DNA of 64,000 bases from Xylocopa sonorina. Its lineage: Eukaryota; Arthropoda; Insecta; Hymenoptera; Apidae. The DNA lies in assembly GCF_050948175.1 (NCBI RefSeq), contig NW_027490239.1, positions 558,001-622,000 of the forward strand, in the 5' to 3' direction. Below the pieces are notes generated by a model that saw only the letters and a list, made by a program, of their open reading frames with translations, was not told the DNA's origin and did no database searches. This document shows, one piece after another, positions 32,581 through 43,081 of this stretch (within the stretch, counting starts at the first letter, position 1; the number at the start of each line of letters is the position of its first letter). Both the position numbers and the translations under genes were made by a program.

Positions 32581-33761
32581 CTAACCCTTGCTCCCCGCGT
32601 CCTCGTAGTTCCGGGGCATGCGAGAATCGGCCTCCGCCGCCATCCTTAGGCGCTCGACCTCTTTCTCTAACTCCAGGATTCGGGCTGCGGAATCCACGCT
32701 GGATGCTGGCGTGGCTCCTCCCCCGTTTTCCTGAGCCTGGCGGGCTGGGAGGTCGCTGGGATTACATCCCAGTAGGCGGTCGATATAATGGCTCTGCAAG
32801 CCCGTGGCTTTCTCATCACGATCGCTACGCAGCAATACAGTACCATCAGAGTACTGTGACCCAGTCAGAACTCGGGCCGTGCCTCGGGGGATAACGATCG
32901 TTTTGGGCGTTTCCTCCTTGTAGTCCTCTACACGGACAGGCACGCCACATCCCCAGGTGTCGGGGGGTGGTTCGAAACACCCATAGTCATCCCAACCTTG
33001 TATACGCGCCAGCCGCCCCCGTATGATTGGTCGACCACCCAGGTCACACCGGTCACATCTTTGTTGTGGGGGTGACTCTTGTACGTCAACCCCCGTCCGC
33101 TCTGCGCATCGCTGTTCATGTCTATGCGCATTAGAGCGTCTTCTAACATCGGGTCGTCCTCACCCTGTCCAAACTGTGCATATGACATATTAGTCCAGCT
33201 CCCGGTGATGGTGTCATATGCATATGCACCACCACCGGTCCTCCCGCTGCCCTGGATGCAGAGAGTCTGCCATTCTGTGTTCAAAGTACACCTTCAGAAT
33301 GAGCTTGGCGTCCTGACACCAGTGAATGTACCACCGGTCCCCCCGGCATGGGTATTTATTGCCCAGGACCAATGTACCAGCTCGGACACAAACAGCTTGG
33401 CGAACCAACCAGCCGTTGTCCCCTCACCGCCCACTCTGTCCTGGATGAGCCTGGCCCAGTACTTCGCTGCCGCGGGATCCTCGTCGGGGTACCCTATTCT
33501 GTCTTGTTGAGCGGCGGCCCTCTTCCACTCCTCAAACCCCTTACGTAGGTGGCGCCCGTGCCTTAGACGGTCAAAGCCGCTAGCCCTGCAGCGAAGTGCT
33601 AACTGGACGGGGTTTTCATTATTTAGGGTATCATAATAGGCGAAACCCGTGGCAACAGCCAGGGACGCCGTGTTACTCCACTCCCCGATCCTCACTAGGG
33701 GATAGCGGCGTGCCTTACTTCGTTTCGCGAAGCGTTGATCTAGGCCGTTCACCGCCGTCAT
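32581..33761 (-). pseudogene. Virus capsid-like protein, C-terminal region in three frames
   Basis: Three successive open frames (33761-33294, 33284-32928, 32943-32581) continue the capsid-like reading from 33758. They overlap or abut within a few bases and are in changing phase, the signature of single-base indels. The last contains a heptad-like stretch ('ARILELEKEVERLRMAAEA') that predicts a short coiled coil. No enzymatic motif was recognised. The assignment rests on position between the large 5' gene and the polymerase, as in toti-like viruses. Confidence 0.55.
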
Positions 33762-35902
33762 CCCCCATACCCGGGATAACTTTGGTCGGTTATGGCGTCT
33801 CCGGGAGTGAGACCCATCTCCATAAGCACGTTCGCAGACGCGCCGTAGTACTCTAAAAGTGTACCATCCACCTCAGGCACGTTGACGCTTACACCTTCTA
33901 TCCGCTGGTGCCAGCGTACAGTTAGCGCAATACTGAGGGCATTAACTTCTAACCAGTTAATCCCCTTCGGGAAATACGATATTGCGTAATCGCTAAACGC
34001 TTCACGAAGAGACCTGCTTGCGTTCAACATGCCCTCGACGATGTTATCAATCACATGCCTCCAGCTGGTGCTTCCCTTGAGGCCTCCGAGCCACCTCCCC
34101 CTTGAGGACTTTCTGCTGCCCGCGCTGCCCGTCTTACGTGGCGATACCGTCTGTAGTTCGCAGTCGGATCTACACGCGCTTGTCAATGCGGCCAGTCGCT
34201 TTGGCATGGTGCCTTTCAACGCCTCGATCGAATCGTTGGGGGTAAAGCTTTCCCCATTTCCCTCCTCTGACGGACAGGGTCCTAGCTGCTGATGCAGAGT
34301 ACCGGCAATGGTTTGGGCCTGATGCGAACGATCACGTCCCCTGGCCCAGCATAATGTACGCATATGCAGAAGTGCCTCGTGAGCAGCACTTGCACTGCTT
34401 ATGTCGCAAGCGGTCATTATTGTGCCGCTATCCCAAAACATAGCTCGGCTGTCTCCTATCCGCTTCGTCCTATTGCTGGTTTCACGGCCAACACTATCTA
34501 TGTTGCCATTGGAGGCGTGCATTTCACCGTTGTGTGCCTCTGCCGCGGCGTTCACCCAGCCCGCACTTCTCTCTGTCGTGGATAGCCTTTCGGTCGGCGG
34601 CTCTGTATCCCTGCTGTTCCTAGTTGACCGTATGTGGAAGAATACATCCCTGCATTCTTTGCCCGCCAGATTGAAGAATAGGCAAAACGGGCATACCTTG
34701 CTGGCTCGTAACGAGCCTCCATCGGTATTCAAAGCCGTGATATATGCGAAAGCATAAGCAGCACGGTCTTCTGCCTCCACGCTGACTTCGATTGCTTTTT
34801 GCAGGTCCGCCTTGGACCGTGCCAGTGTCGGGTCAATCTGGCGCTCCTTCCCTGGCTCTGCCGCTCTTTCCTCCATGGCCTTAACTTCTTCTAACTCCTC
34901 CTCCGCAACAACGCTGGGATTATTCGAGGCCCACAACTCCACGGTATTCTTGACAACCAAGGCCTCCTCCTTGGGTGTGAGTGCAGCGTAGCCTAGAGAC
35001 TCGGTCTCCCATCTTTTCAGTGTTCCGCCACCGATCCCTTGTTTCCGTAGGGCTTGAGCTACTACCGTAGCCCACCTCCTGTTTGCCCCTCCGGTCCCCA
35101 AGACGCCCATGATGCGGGCGGGGTCGTCTTTGATTTGTACTGCAATCGCCATTGCTCGTACACTGAGTGATTTTCTCTTTTTTACTGGCCTGGTCTTTGG
35201 CCTTTTTTTATCGGGTCCCTCCTCTCGGGCACCCTGCTTATCGGGCGCCATCTTCCCGGCATCTTTCGCTGCTGAATTGCGAAATACTGCGCCATTCACC
35301 TCCTCCTCGGTGGCGGCGGCCAATCTGGCAGCCCGATCTTCCCAGATCGTAGGCTGCCTCCAATTGGCAATTGTGGGCAGAACAGGCTCAGCCCCGTTCA
35401 TCACGGCCCACGTAACGAGACGACTCATCTCGGATGTCGGCGAACCACTCTCTGTACACGCATGCGTCAGCATTCCGTCATTGAAATGCTCGACGTCCCC
35501 CGTGAAATACTGTTTCACGTTCTGCGGTTCTGGGCTACTGTGTAAATCTCCCAGGTTTACCCCCGGCCCGGATACGGTGGCACTCCTTTGGGGCTTGTGC
35601 TGAACTGACGCCGGAGCCACATCCCTGATGATCTTCCTAGGAGGGGCGGCTTCTTTCGGCTCTTTCTTCTCCTTAGGCTTGGGAGTCGGCGGCACGTGTT
35701 TCCGCTTGGCTGCTACCCCCTGCATCTGGTACTGCTTGATGATATCGGCAGGTACCTCCATTCGAGTAACTGGTCCCAGGGGCACGGGTCCGGACTCTTC
35801 GTCACTACTCGATTCTTCCCCGTCCCAATTCGCACCGGCCTGTATAGCATGTAGCCTGGCTATTAGGTTGGGGTCCATCGCTCCGGATCTGTTACGACGC
35901 AT
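33758..35902 (-). pseudogene. Virus capsid-like protein, N-terminal 714 codons
   Basis: This is the longest open frame in the window. The first 130 residues are polar and proline/lysine-rich ('PPTPKPKEKKEPKEAAPPRK'), with an acidic patch ('SSSDEESG'), and look disordered. A second basic stretch ('KKRPKTRPVKKRKSLSVRA') lies near residue 240. It is the 5' gene of the two-gene element and is followed by more capsid-like text in other frames, for a total of about 1,100 codons. I recognise no conserved domain, so capsid is inferred from gene order and size. That 714 codons stay open among degenerate DNA suggests a fairly young insertion. Confidence 0.6.
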
Positions 35903-36291
35903 TACACAACTTTCATTTCGGAAAAAATCACTACTACTAATAAGAACGAGATTAATTAGATATCAGGTCACTATCAATTAACAACTAACTAAAGACTATA
36001 CTAACTTAACCGCTACAGAACATAAACACACTATAAGTAAGTATTTAAGAAAAAACCCGTTAGAGGCTAATGAGGGTTGCTATAACCCGTTGTATGCTGC
36101 CTGTTAACGGCAAAAGGAGCCGAAGTGCCCGCTATGGCCTTTCTCAATAGTCGATTTACTCAGATTTTACTCCTTTCGATCAACCGAAAGGCCTTCACCA
36201 ATGAAGGTAAGAAAAGGTAAAAGTAAAAACTCTATGTAAACCTTGAAATGTTTGAGAAATCTTCTTTAACAATTTTTGGGAACGCTCAGTT
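35903..36291 (-). other. Virus-like 5' leader
   Basis: These 390 bases upstream (on the minus strand) of the capsid-like start hold no long frame. They include an inverted pair around 'ttcgatcaaccgaaaggcct' (36176-36195) and paired 'aacccgtt' words at 36055 and 36085. Long structured leaders are common in toti-like viruses. The outer edge is set by the G run at 36292-36312, so the exact viral end is not proven. Confidence 0.45.
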
Positions 36292-36330
36292 GGGGGGGGG
36301 GGGGGGGGGGGGTAATCCGCTTCCCCACTT
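36292..36330 (+). other. Junction: run of 21 G plus 18 unassigned bases
   Basis: Between the viral leader and the 28S fragment lie 21 consecutive G (36292-36312) and 'taatccgcttccccactt'. Neither belongs recognisably to virus, R2 or 28S. Extra non-templated bases are typical where an R2-type reverse transcriptase jumps between templates; assembly error in a homopolymer is the simple alternative for the run length. Confidence 0.5.
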
Positions 36331-36470
36331 GGCGGGAGTAACTATGACTCTCTTAAGGGTGCCCGCGGCTCCATCGGCGCCTTCCCTCCGGCTCTGCCGC
36401 CCGATTCTTATGAATCGGACGTTGCCCGGCTCCCACCTCGTGGAGGTGCGGAGGCATAGGGAGCCACCTT
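36331..36470 (+). ncRNA. 28-nt 28S piece plus candidate HDV-like ribozyme of R2-II
   Basis: 36331-36358 is 28S immediately upstream of the R2 site, starting sharply at 'ggcggg'. The following R2-II leader matches the R2-I leader closely. Possible helices: 'ggcgg' (36331) with 'ccgcc' (36397); 'ggctcc' (36367) with 'ggagcc' (36460); 'cgg'/'ccg' around 'cgccttccct'; and hairpin 'cgattc...gaatcg' (36402-36417). The order P1, P2, P3, P1', P4, P2' is that of HDV-like ribozymes. The 28S piece begins exactly where cleavage 5' of P1 would fall. Folding by eye only. Confidence 0.45.
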
Positions 36471-39313
36471 TACATCGAGTGGCGCCAATGGATCCGCGTG
36501 CATTCTTTCGAGAGTCATAGTTACCTGGGTGGGTGATGCGCAATATAGACCTTTTATTAGGTCCTTTAGCCTCTCCCGATCCTAGCTGGTCCTCTACCTC
36601 CCATAGGTACCGCCGGTAACACGTGATCCGGTCAGATGGTTGACTTATTGGTTGATTGTCTGGCTGAAGCATGTGGCTAAATGAGGTCCAGCAACAACCG
36701 GTAAACTGTACCGTAAGTTAAGAGTACAAATTAAGATCTGTATTGTACTGGCTAGATAGCTAGAAATACTGTACTTTGGCAGTAAACAAAATTTTGATTC
36801 AGCACCAAGGAGCGCCCGGTTGTATTTTGATGCAGACAATCGCAGATGTATGGACAAGAGAGGAAACGTGGGGATTTGATGTATCGATTTCACATTTATT
36901 ATTAGAAACAAATAATGGACACAGTTAATGATGTCTCGGACACGAGCGAATCAGGTTCCATTTCGCTCGTGGCGGATTAATCCGCTACTGATCAGGGAAC
37001 CATTGTTGACGCCCTGTCGAGTGAACGGACTACGAATTCGGCCATACCATTTAAAATAGAGTTACCACTCACTCCGAACTCAACATGTAGCTGTTGTCTC
37101 CAAAAGGGCATGCATATTGGCCTGTTAAATATGAGGAGCCTAAAATCGCAAATCACCCAGTATCATAAACAAGAATTAATACATTATATTTGCAGTAAAT
37201 GCCTTCGACAGTTTAAAGGCATTCATAATTGGGTATGCCATTACCCGAAATGTAAGGGGCCGCCTGATACCTCGTTACCGTACTCCTGTGAGCACTGTGA
37301 ACTCAGTTTTAATTCACAAAGTGGCCTCTCGACCCATGAACGTAGTAAACATCCAGAAGTTCGGAACCAAAAACGAATGCTACAAATGAGAAGCAAAAAA
37401 ACTGGTGGTCGTAAAGCGTATGAGTGGACCCAAGATGAAGTTAATCTGCTGATCGAACTTGAGCGAAGGTTTCAGGATAAGCGCCAAATTAATAAAGAAA
37501 TTCAGAAATATCTATCATCTAAATCTTGTAAGCAAATTAGCGACAAGAGGCGGCAACTTAGAGCTAAGAGTACAGCACAAGTTGAGTGTTCGAGTTCCGA
37601 GTCTGAAGAAGAAATATATCTTAGTGCTAATGAAGACGAGCCACAAGAAATGATAAATATAAGTACAACCGTGAGTGATAATGAGTGGAATTCCTTTATT
37701 TTAGACTATATTAAAACTATTGAACTACCAGAAGGCTCAAAATTCGAAAGAGCAAATATTGAATTGGACGCTATATTAACTGAGTTAAATGCAAATGAAG
37801 TTATAAATGTAAATATTAAGGAAAGAATAGAGCAATTTATAGATAAAACACTTAAGCCTGTGTTAATTGTCGTAGATACATCAAGCGGAAATAAAAATAA
37901 AAGCAAAAATAATAGGGCTAATAAACAAAAACGGAATCGAATGAATACTAGGCAGTCATCCGATCCCCATTCAACCAATCATGCCTCTAGACAGCGTTTT
38001 GCCTACGCAAGGTGTCAAGAGTTGTTTAAAAAATGCCCAAAACGCCTAGCTGATTACGTTATTAAAGGAGATTTTTCTTTTATGACGGATAGATCTACTT
38101 TACCCCAAGCTTCGGTAGTAGATCAATTTTATAAGAAATTATGGGAAGCAACCAACCCACAGAGTAATTATATGCCAATAAACAGCGATAGGCGAAGCAT
38201 GATGGAAATTTGCCCTAATATCTCGGTTCAAGATGTAATAGATAGATTAAAACGAACTAACTTTACTTCAGCAGCAGGTACCGATGGAGTAGAGAGAATT
38301 CATCTTGTTAAAAAAGGTACGCCAGAAATCTTAACTAAATTATTTAATATACTTTTGCGATGAGAATATTACCCTCGAGTTTGGAAGATTAACAGAACTA
38401 CTTTAATTCCTAAGGTTAACTCAGATTTAAATAATGTTAAAAATTGGCGTCCAATTACAATCGAGCCAATTATAGCCAGAATCTTCTCAGGAATTTTGGA
38501 TAAAAAGTTAAGACAGTTTATTAATATTAATATTCGTCAAAAAGGATTTACTCGTGAAGACGGATGCAGATGTAATGTTTCAATACTTACCGACGCTATT
38601 CAAGTAATGAAAAGTGTGAACGGAGGAGTGGTAACAATAGTGGATATTGCAAAAGCGTTTGATACCGTGCCGCATCAAGTAATTCTTAAACTAGATAGAG
38701 CAAGGGTTCCTAGTTACTTATGTAATATTATTGCCGACATGTATAATGATTGTTCAACGCGTATTACGTGCGCTAATGGTGAAAAAACCGTAATAAATCT
38801 TAAGTGCGGTGTAATGCAGGGAGACCCGCTCTCTCCCTTCTTATTTAACATTGTACTCGATCCATTTTTGAATCAACTCCAGGAACATAATGACGGTATT
38901 GAAATAGGAGGTAAAAATTTGTCGGTTCTAGCCTTTGCAGATGATATCGTCCTTCTGGCAAAAAGTAAAGAAGCGGCACGTCGTCAAATGAATACTTTAA
39001 GTAAGATTTTAAAACAGTTAAATATGGAATTATCAATTCCTAAATGTGCTACATTTCAAATTGTACATAGTAGAAGGTCATGATATATTGAAGATCCATC
39101 TATAATGGTTAATAATGAAAAAATCCCCTATATTGAACCAGACAACACTTTTAATTATTTAGGTACAAAATTTAGCTCCTGGGGTGGGTTAGAAAAGAAT
39201 GTCTCAGGTCCCCTTTTACTTAATGCCCTTAGAAATACTTTAAAGTTAAAACTTAAACCTGCACAAAAATTAGATTTATTTCAAATATATATTCAACCTA
39301 AATTTATTTATAG
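36359..39313 (+). mobile_element. R2-II: second R2 element, multi-finger type, 3'-truncated
   Basis: The leader (36359-36625) is homologous to that of R2-I, but the rest is AT-richer and the protein is clearly different. One reading phase runs from 36915 to 39313 without frameshift, with three in-frame stops. It stops in the RT thumb at about 39313, where another sequence joins; knuckle and endonuclease are missing. It is in the same orientation as R2-I and 28S. Confidence 0.85.
36915..39313 (+). pseudogene. R2-II protein: zinc fingers, Myb, RT; three nonsense codons
   Basis: From ATG at 36915, TAA at 36978 interrupts early. Then come a degenerate CxC-rich stretch (near 37080), a CCHC-type finger 'CSKCLRQFKGIHNWVCH' (37191), a C2H2 finger 'CEHCELSFNSQSGLSTHE' (37286-37352) and a Myb domain 'YEWTQDEVNLLIELERRF' (37420). 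RT shows 'NWRPITIEPIIARIF', 'VDIAKAFDTVPHQVI' (motif A), 'GVMQGDPLSPFLFNIVLD' (motif B) and 'FADD' (38934-38945). TGA at 38361-38363 and TGA at 39081-39083 interrupt the same frame; the first replaces a position that is usually tryptophan. Several fingers suggest the R2-A type. Confidence 0.87.
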
Positions 39314-39416
39314 GTCCGTTGGGCGGCTAGGATGGGCTTTGTTATTTTTTCGCGTATGTCCTAAGAGGCGAGGTAGCATGCCTGAGCTCCCTCCCGGGGC
39401 CAGGTTTAAAGTAATC
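39314..39416 (+). mobile_element. Short 3' tail ending at the R1 site, R1-like
   Basis: About 100 GC-rich bases separate truncated R2-II from 28S. 28S resumes at 39417 with 'tgtccctatctact', which is the 14-bp target duplication of R1 elements. A 3' end located exactly there is best explained as an R1 3' untranslated tail. The tail itself has no coding content that would prove R1 origin, so identity is inferred from the site alone. Confidence 0.5.
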
Positions 39417-39431
39417 TGTCCCTATCTACTT

Positions 39432-39468
<37 letters not shown>

Positions 39469-39471
39469 AAT

Positions 39472-39510
<39 letters not shown>

Positions 39511-39859
39511 TGGCATTGTAAGGAGACATGAGAGGTGTAGCATAAGTGGGAGATGGTAACATCGCCGGTGAAATACACGTCACGGAATTCTTGAATCAAA
39601 CGTATACGAGTGGTGTGTGGTCTACGACCGATCGCCGATTATACTCCCGTATGATCCGATTCGAGGACACTGCCAGGCGGGGAGTTTGACTGGGGCGGTA
39701 CATATGTCAAAGAATAACGCAGGTGTCCTAAGGCCAGCGCAGCGAGGACAGAAACCTCGCGTAGAGCAAAAGAGCAAAAGCTGGCTTGATCTCGATGTTC
39801 AGTACGCATAGAGACTGCGAAAGCACGGCCTATCGATCCTTTTGGCTTGAAGAGTTTTC

Positions 39860-39894
<35 letters not shown>

Positions 39895-39929
39895 ATGGCT
39901 TGTAGCGGCCAAGCGTTCATAGCGACGTC

Positions 39930-39967
<38 letters not shown>

Positions 39968-40535
39968 CGAAGCAGAATTCGCCAAGCGTCGGATTGTTCA
40001 CCCGCCAACAGGGAACGTGAGCTGGATTTAGACCGCCGTGAGACAGGTTAGTTTTACCCTACTGATGACTAGTCGTTGCGATAGTAATCCTGCTCAGTAC
40101 GAGAGGAACCGCAGGTTCGGACATTTGGTTCACGCACTCGGTCGAGCGGCCGGTGGTGCGAAGCTACCATCCGTGGGATTATGCCTGAACGCCTCTAAGG
40201 CCGTATCCTTTCTAGTCAAAGGAGGCAACGATATCTTTAGGAGTCTCGAGTGGGTCGAAAGGCTCAAAACAATGTGAATTTACTAGGTGGTCGGTCGCGT
40301 CCGCGTGGTCGATCATCGCACGAGCCCGAATTTGCCGTACGGGCGTCTTTGGATCCGTCGTCGGGATTTCGCCGAACGACGGCCGCGGCGCTCTAGCGGT
40401 CGATCATGGGTACACCAATTTCGACGTTGAGACTCGGAATCGCCTGTAGACGACTTAGGTACCTGGCGGAGTGTTGTACTCGGTAGAGCAGTTATCTCGC
40501 TGCGATCTGTTGATACTCAGCCCTATGCTTGGGAA
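39417..40535 (+). rRNA. 28S rRNA, 3' part, from the R1 site to the end (pseudogene)
   Basis: It starts at 'tgtccctatctact', then 'gcgaaaccacagccaaggga', 'ctctagtctggcattgtaag', 'gcaggtgtcctaaggccagc' and the sarcin-ricin loop 'agtacgagaggaacc' (40097). About 60 bp between the R2 and R1 sites is absent. At 39573 'ggtgaaatac' joins 'acgtcacgg', so a block of roughly 70 bases that normally starts 'cactactttcatcg' is lost. In the peptidyl-transferase region 'gggataaatggcttgtagc' replaces 'gggataactggcttgtggc' (39888), and 'gctggatttagaccgccg' replaces 'gctgggtttagaccgtcg'. The 3' end is placed near 40535 by the 'tactcagccctatgcttggg' word. Confidence 0.9.
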
Positions 40536-40578
40536 TTCGTTTTGTAAGCTAAACGAGACCCCACTCGCCTCTCTCGCG

Positions 40579-40623
<45 letters not shown>

Positions 40624-43081
40624 AAACGAACAAAATAAGAAAAGCAAAAGAAAGTACAAGCCGCTGGCACTTAGTGTTTAATCGCGGGACTAATATTTAT
40701 GTCTATGTTTCCGATTTCGCGATTTCCTACTTTGGACTCAGCCGGAGATACCGAATCCGACCTGATTCCCTCGTCGCATCTAGTTAAGCGGACTTGGACA
40801 GCACGAAGGCTGTGACCTTGAGGCCGCGCCAAACTATTCGTACTTCGAGTAAAGGTAGGGTCGTCGATTCCCATCGGCGCGCGTCGGACACCGCTCTGCC
40901 TCGTGATGCTTTCTTACGTTTCGGGGGGGGGGGGGGGGGGGGGGGGGGGCGTTGCTCCCCATCAGCGCGCACCGGCGCTGCCCTGCCCTGTCCGCGGTCT
41001 CCGGTTATCCGATTTTCCGAATAAAACAACAAGGGGACGCTCGCCAGAGCCGCTTCTGCTTTTACTTTTATGTTCCGGTGTGTGTATGATGTACATCTTT
41101 TCTGCAGCGGGCGCTGCTGAGGACATACGTGTGTGGTGTTTTAGTATTTAGTAAGATGGTCCGCCGACGATTTTCGAGTCCCGACGTCGAACTAGGGTAT
41201 CCATGGTCTACCTGCGGCACCCTTTATGTCGCTCGGCAGGTAGCTGGGACCCTTTACGCTTTACTTAGGTTTTTGGGATTCGTATGTTTTTGTTTTTGTT
41301 TTTGTTTTTGTTTTTGTTTTTGTTTTTGTTTTTGTTTTTGCTTTTGTTTTTGTTGCGAGACAGCGGTTCTGTTCGGCAGAACTCACGCGAGGGCCTTGTC
41401 GGTGACCGCGGTCTGGCATTTATCTAGACACTCGCAGGAGCTTCTTCTGGAAGTTGTAGACTAGCACATGGCAGGACTCACGTCGGGGATTCCCGGAGGA
41501 GATAGCGATGCCGACCCTGCCACGGTTTAGGCTACGCAAATCTCGTTATCTGCAGTAATCCGCGGTCCGGCCATGCACACGTCCGCGCCTCTGTGGGAAG
41601 CCGCGGTCCAGCCCATGTCTAGACGCTCGCAGGAGTCACCGGTGGAAGCTGCGGTTCTGTTTGTGTCAGAGCACACGCAGCGGCCTCCTTACATAGATGT
41701 TTGTGTTCGTGTGTTAATGTGTGTGTTTTGTGTGCCTCGTTCCTGCTGTGTGCGCAGCAGAGGTTACACGTGGTTGATTCCTCGTTCCGATGGTATTTCG
41801 GAGCGAGTTATCAAGAGTCTTAAATAGAGCGAGCCATCCGTGGACGGAATTCGGAGTCTCGTATTCGAAACTGGGTATCCGCTGGTTGTCCGTCAAACAT
41901 TAAGAAATATCTATCGTAAATACTTGAAAATATTCAGCCGGTCGATTGGGGCCCTTGCGACGGTCAGCTGCGTGGTTAACCGCCTGGAAGATACGTATCA
42001 TGGCCGCTTGGCTCGTTCGAGACCCCTTTACCTCGAAAACCTCAGCCAAATAAGAGCTAGGTCATATATGTGCATGTGCCTTGGAAAGCGACTAGGCCGG
42101 CCGGCGAGAGATCACCGCTAGTTTCCCGACATCTAATTTCGAACCGGGACGATTTGGCCGTCGAGAATATTTACTTCCATAATATTCGAAAATATTAACT
42201 CCGAAAATATTTGCTTCGGAATCGTCCACTACCGGTCCCGTTATTTCGCAGGTCATAAAAATAGCCGCAGTTACCTGGGGTTTTCCCCAAGTGTCAGCGG
42301 CATGTTGCCTTCGAGGAAGTCTTTGGATAAGAATAAAATAAATATATTCTGGACTTTCGACCTCTAAATTTCTCTCTATTTCTAAATTCTCGATTTTCGA
42401 ACATGGATTCTCCGATTTTTCGGTGTTCTATCCATATAGCTCGAGGTCTCACTAGCCGCCCGGGTCTCGGATGCCGGGGATATTTAATCAGGGCACTAAG
42501 TGCCCACTACTACACAAAATGTCACCACTACCCACCAGTCGGGAGTCCCATACGCTAACCTGGCCGATCGCTTCCCAGCTCGGAATGTGGGGTCGCCATT
42601 CCCCAACGGCGTGCACAATCACCGCTCCGTGCTTATGTCCAGGGTGGCGGCCAAGATGGCGTCCAATATGGCCAATGCCCTGTCACCTTCGATTAAGATA
42701 TTTTTAAAATGGACTTACCTTTGCTGCTTCTTGTCCGCTCTTCGTTCTTTTTGCACCAAAATGAAGCTGACGTCGTTCCACGTATTTTGGTGTGTGGATG
42801 ATGCGTGGATCATGGGGTGGTTCCGTGAGATGAGGCTGCGGGCCGTTGGCGTGGGTCCGTTGGCGCGTGGGTACCGCCCGCTCCAGGTTTTCACATTCAC
42901 TTTCACTTTTCTGTCCACATTTACACTGTATCACTGAAATTATTATCACTAGTTGTTCACAATCGCTATAGAAACATTTTGTAACACTTCGTTCTAATTT
43001 CCCGACAATATTTTTACCGGAAACACTACATTTTCACAGAGGGACGCGACGCGTGACCGTCCCCGACCGATCCAAGATGGC
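40536..43081 (+). other. Intergenic spacer remnant with simple repeats
   Basis: The spacer downstream of 28S holds a GA microsatellite (40584-40621), 27 consecutive G (40923-40949), about twelve TTTTTG hexamers (41286-41359) and two related blocks near 41365 and 41653 ('gcggttctgtt' with 'ctcgcaggag' words) that resemble spacer subrepeats. From about 42130 it is less GC-rich and has no recognisable rDNA content. 'aagatggcg' occurs at 42652 and 43074. No 18S or promoter could be identified. Open frames such as 41129-41464 (FCFC repeats) come from the hexamer. Confidence 0.6.

Larger units (their letters stand above)
29946..36291 (-). mobile_element. Endogenous dsRNA virus-like element, near-complete genome (about 6.3 kb)
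   Basis: Minus-strand order: a 5' leader of about 390 nt, a large capsid-like gene (35902 to about 32581), a polymerase gene (about 32330 to 29972) and a 3' leader of about 26 nt. This is the two-gene plan of toti-like double-stranded RNA viruses. The element is flanked on the left by the A-rich tail of R2-I and on the right by a G run and the 28-nt 28S piece of R2-II. There is no DNA stage in such viruses, so reverse transcription by a host element must have produced it. Both genes are interrupted by frameshifts, so it is not an intact virus. Exact family not determined; Ghabrivirales-like is my best guess. Confidence 0.75.

Noticed and set aside
38361..39083. TGA codons of R2-II as selenocysteine or readthrough
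   Set aside because: A TAA interrupts the same frame at 36978 and the element is truncated, so ordinary decay is simpler.
40455..40520. Possible tRNA-like word 'ggtagagcagttatctcg'
   Set aside because: It lies at the 3' end of 28S, where this sequence belongs; no cloverleaf can be formed around it.
41129..41464. 111-codon frame rich in FC repeats
   Set aside because: It is the translation of a TTTTTG hexamer repeat in the rDNA spacer.
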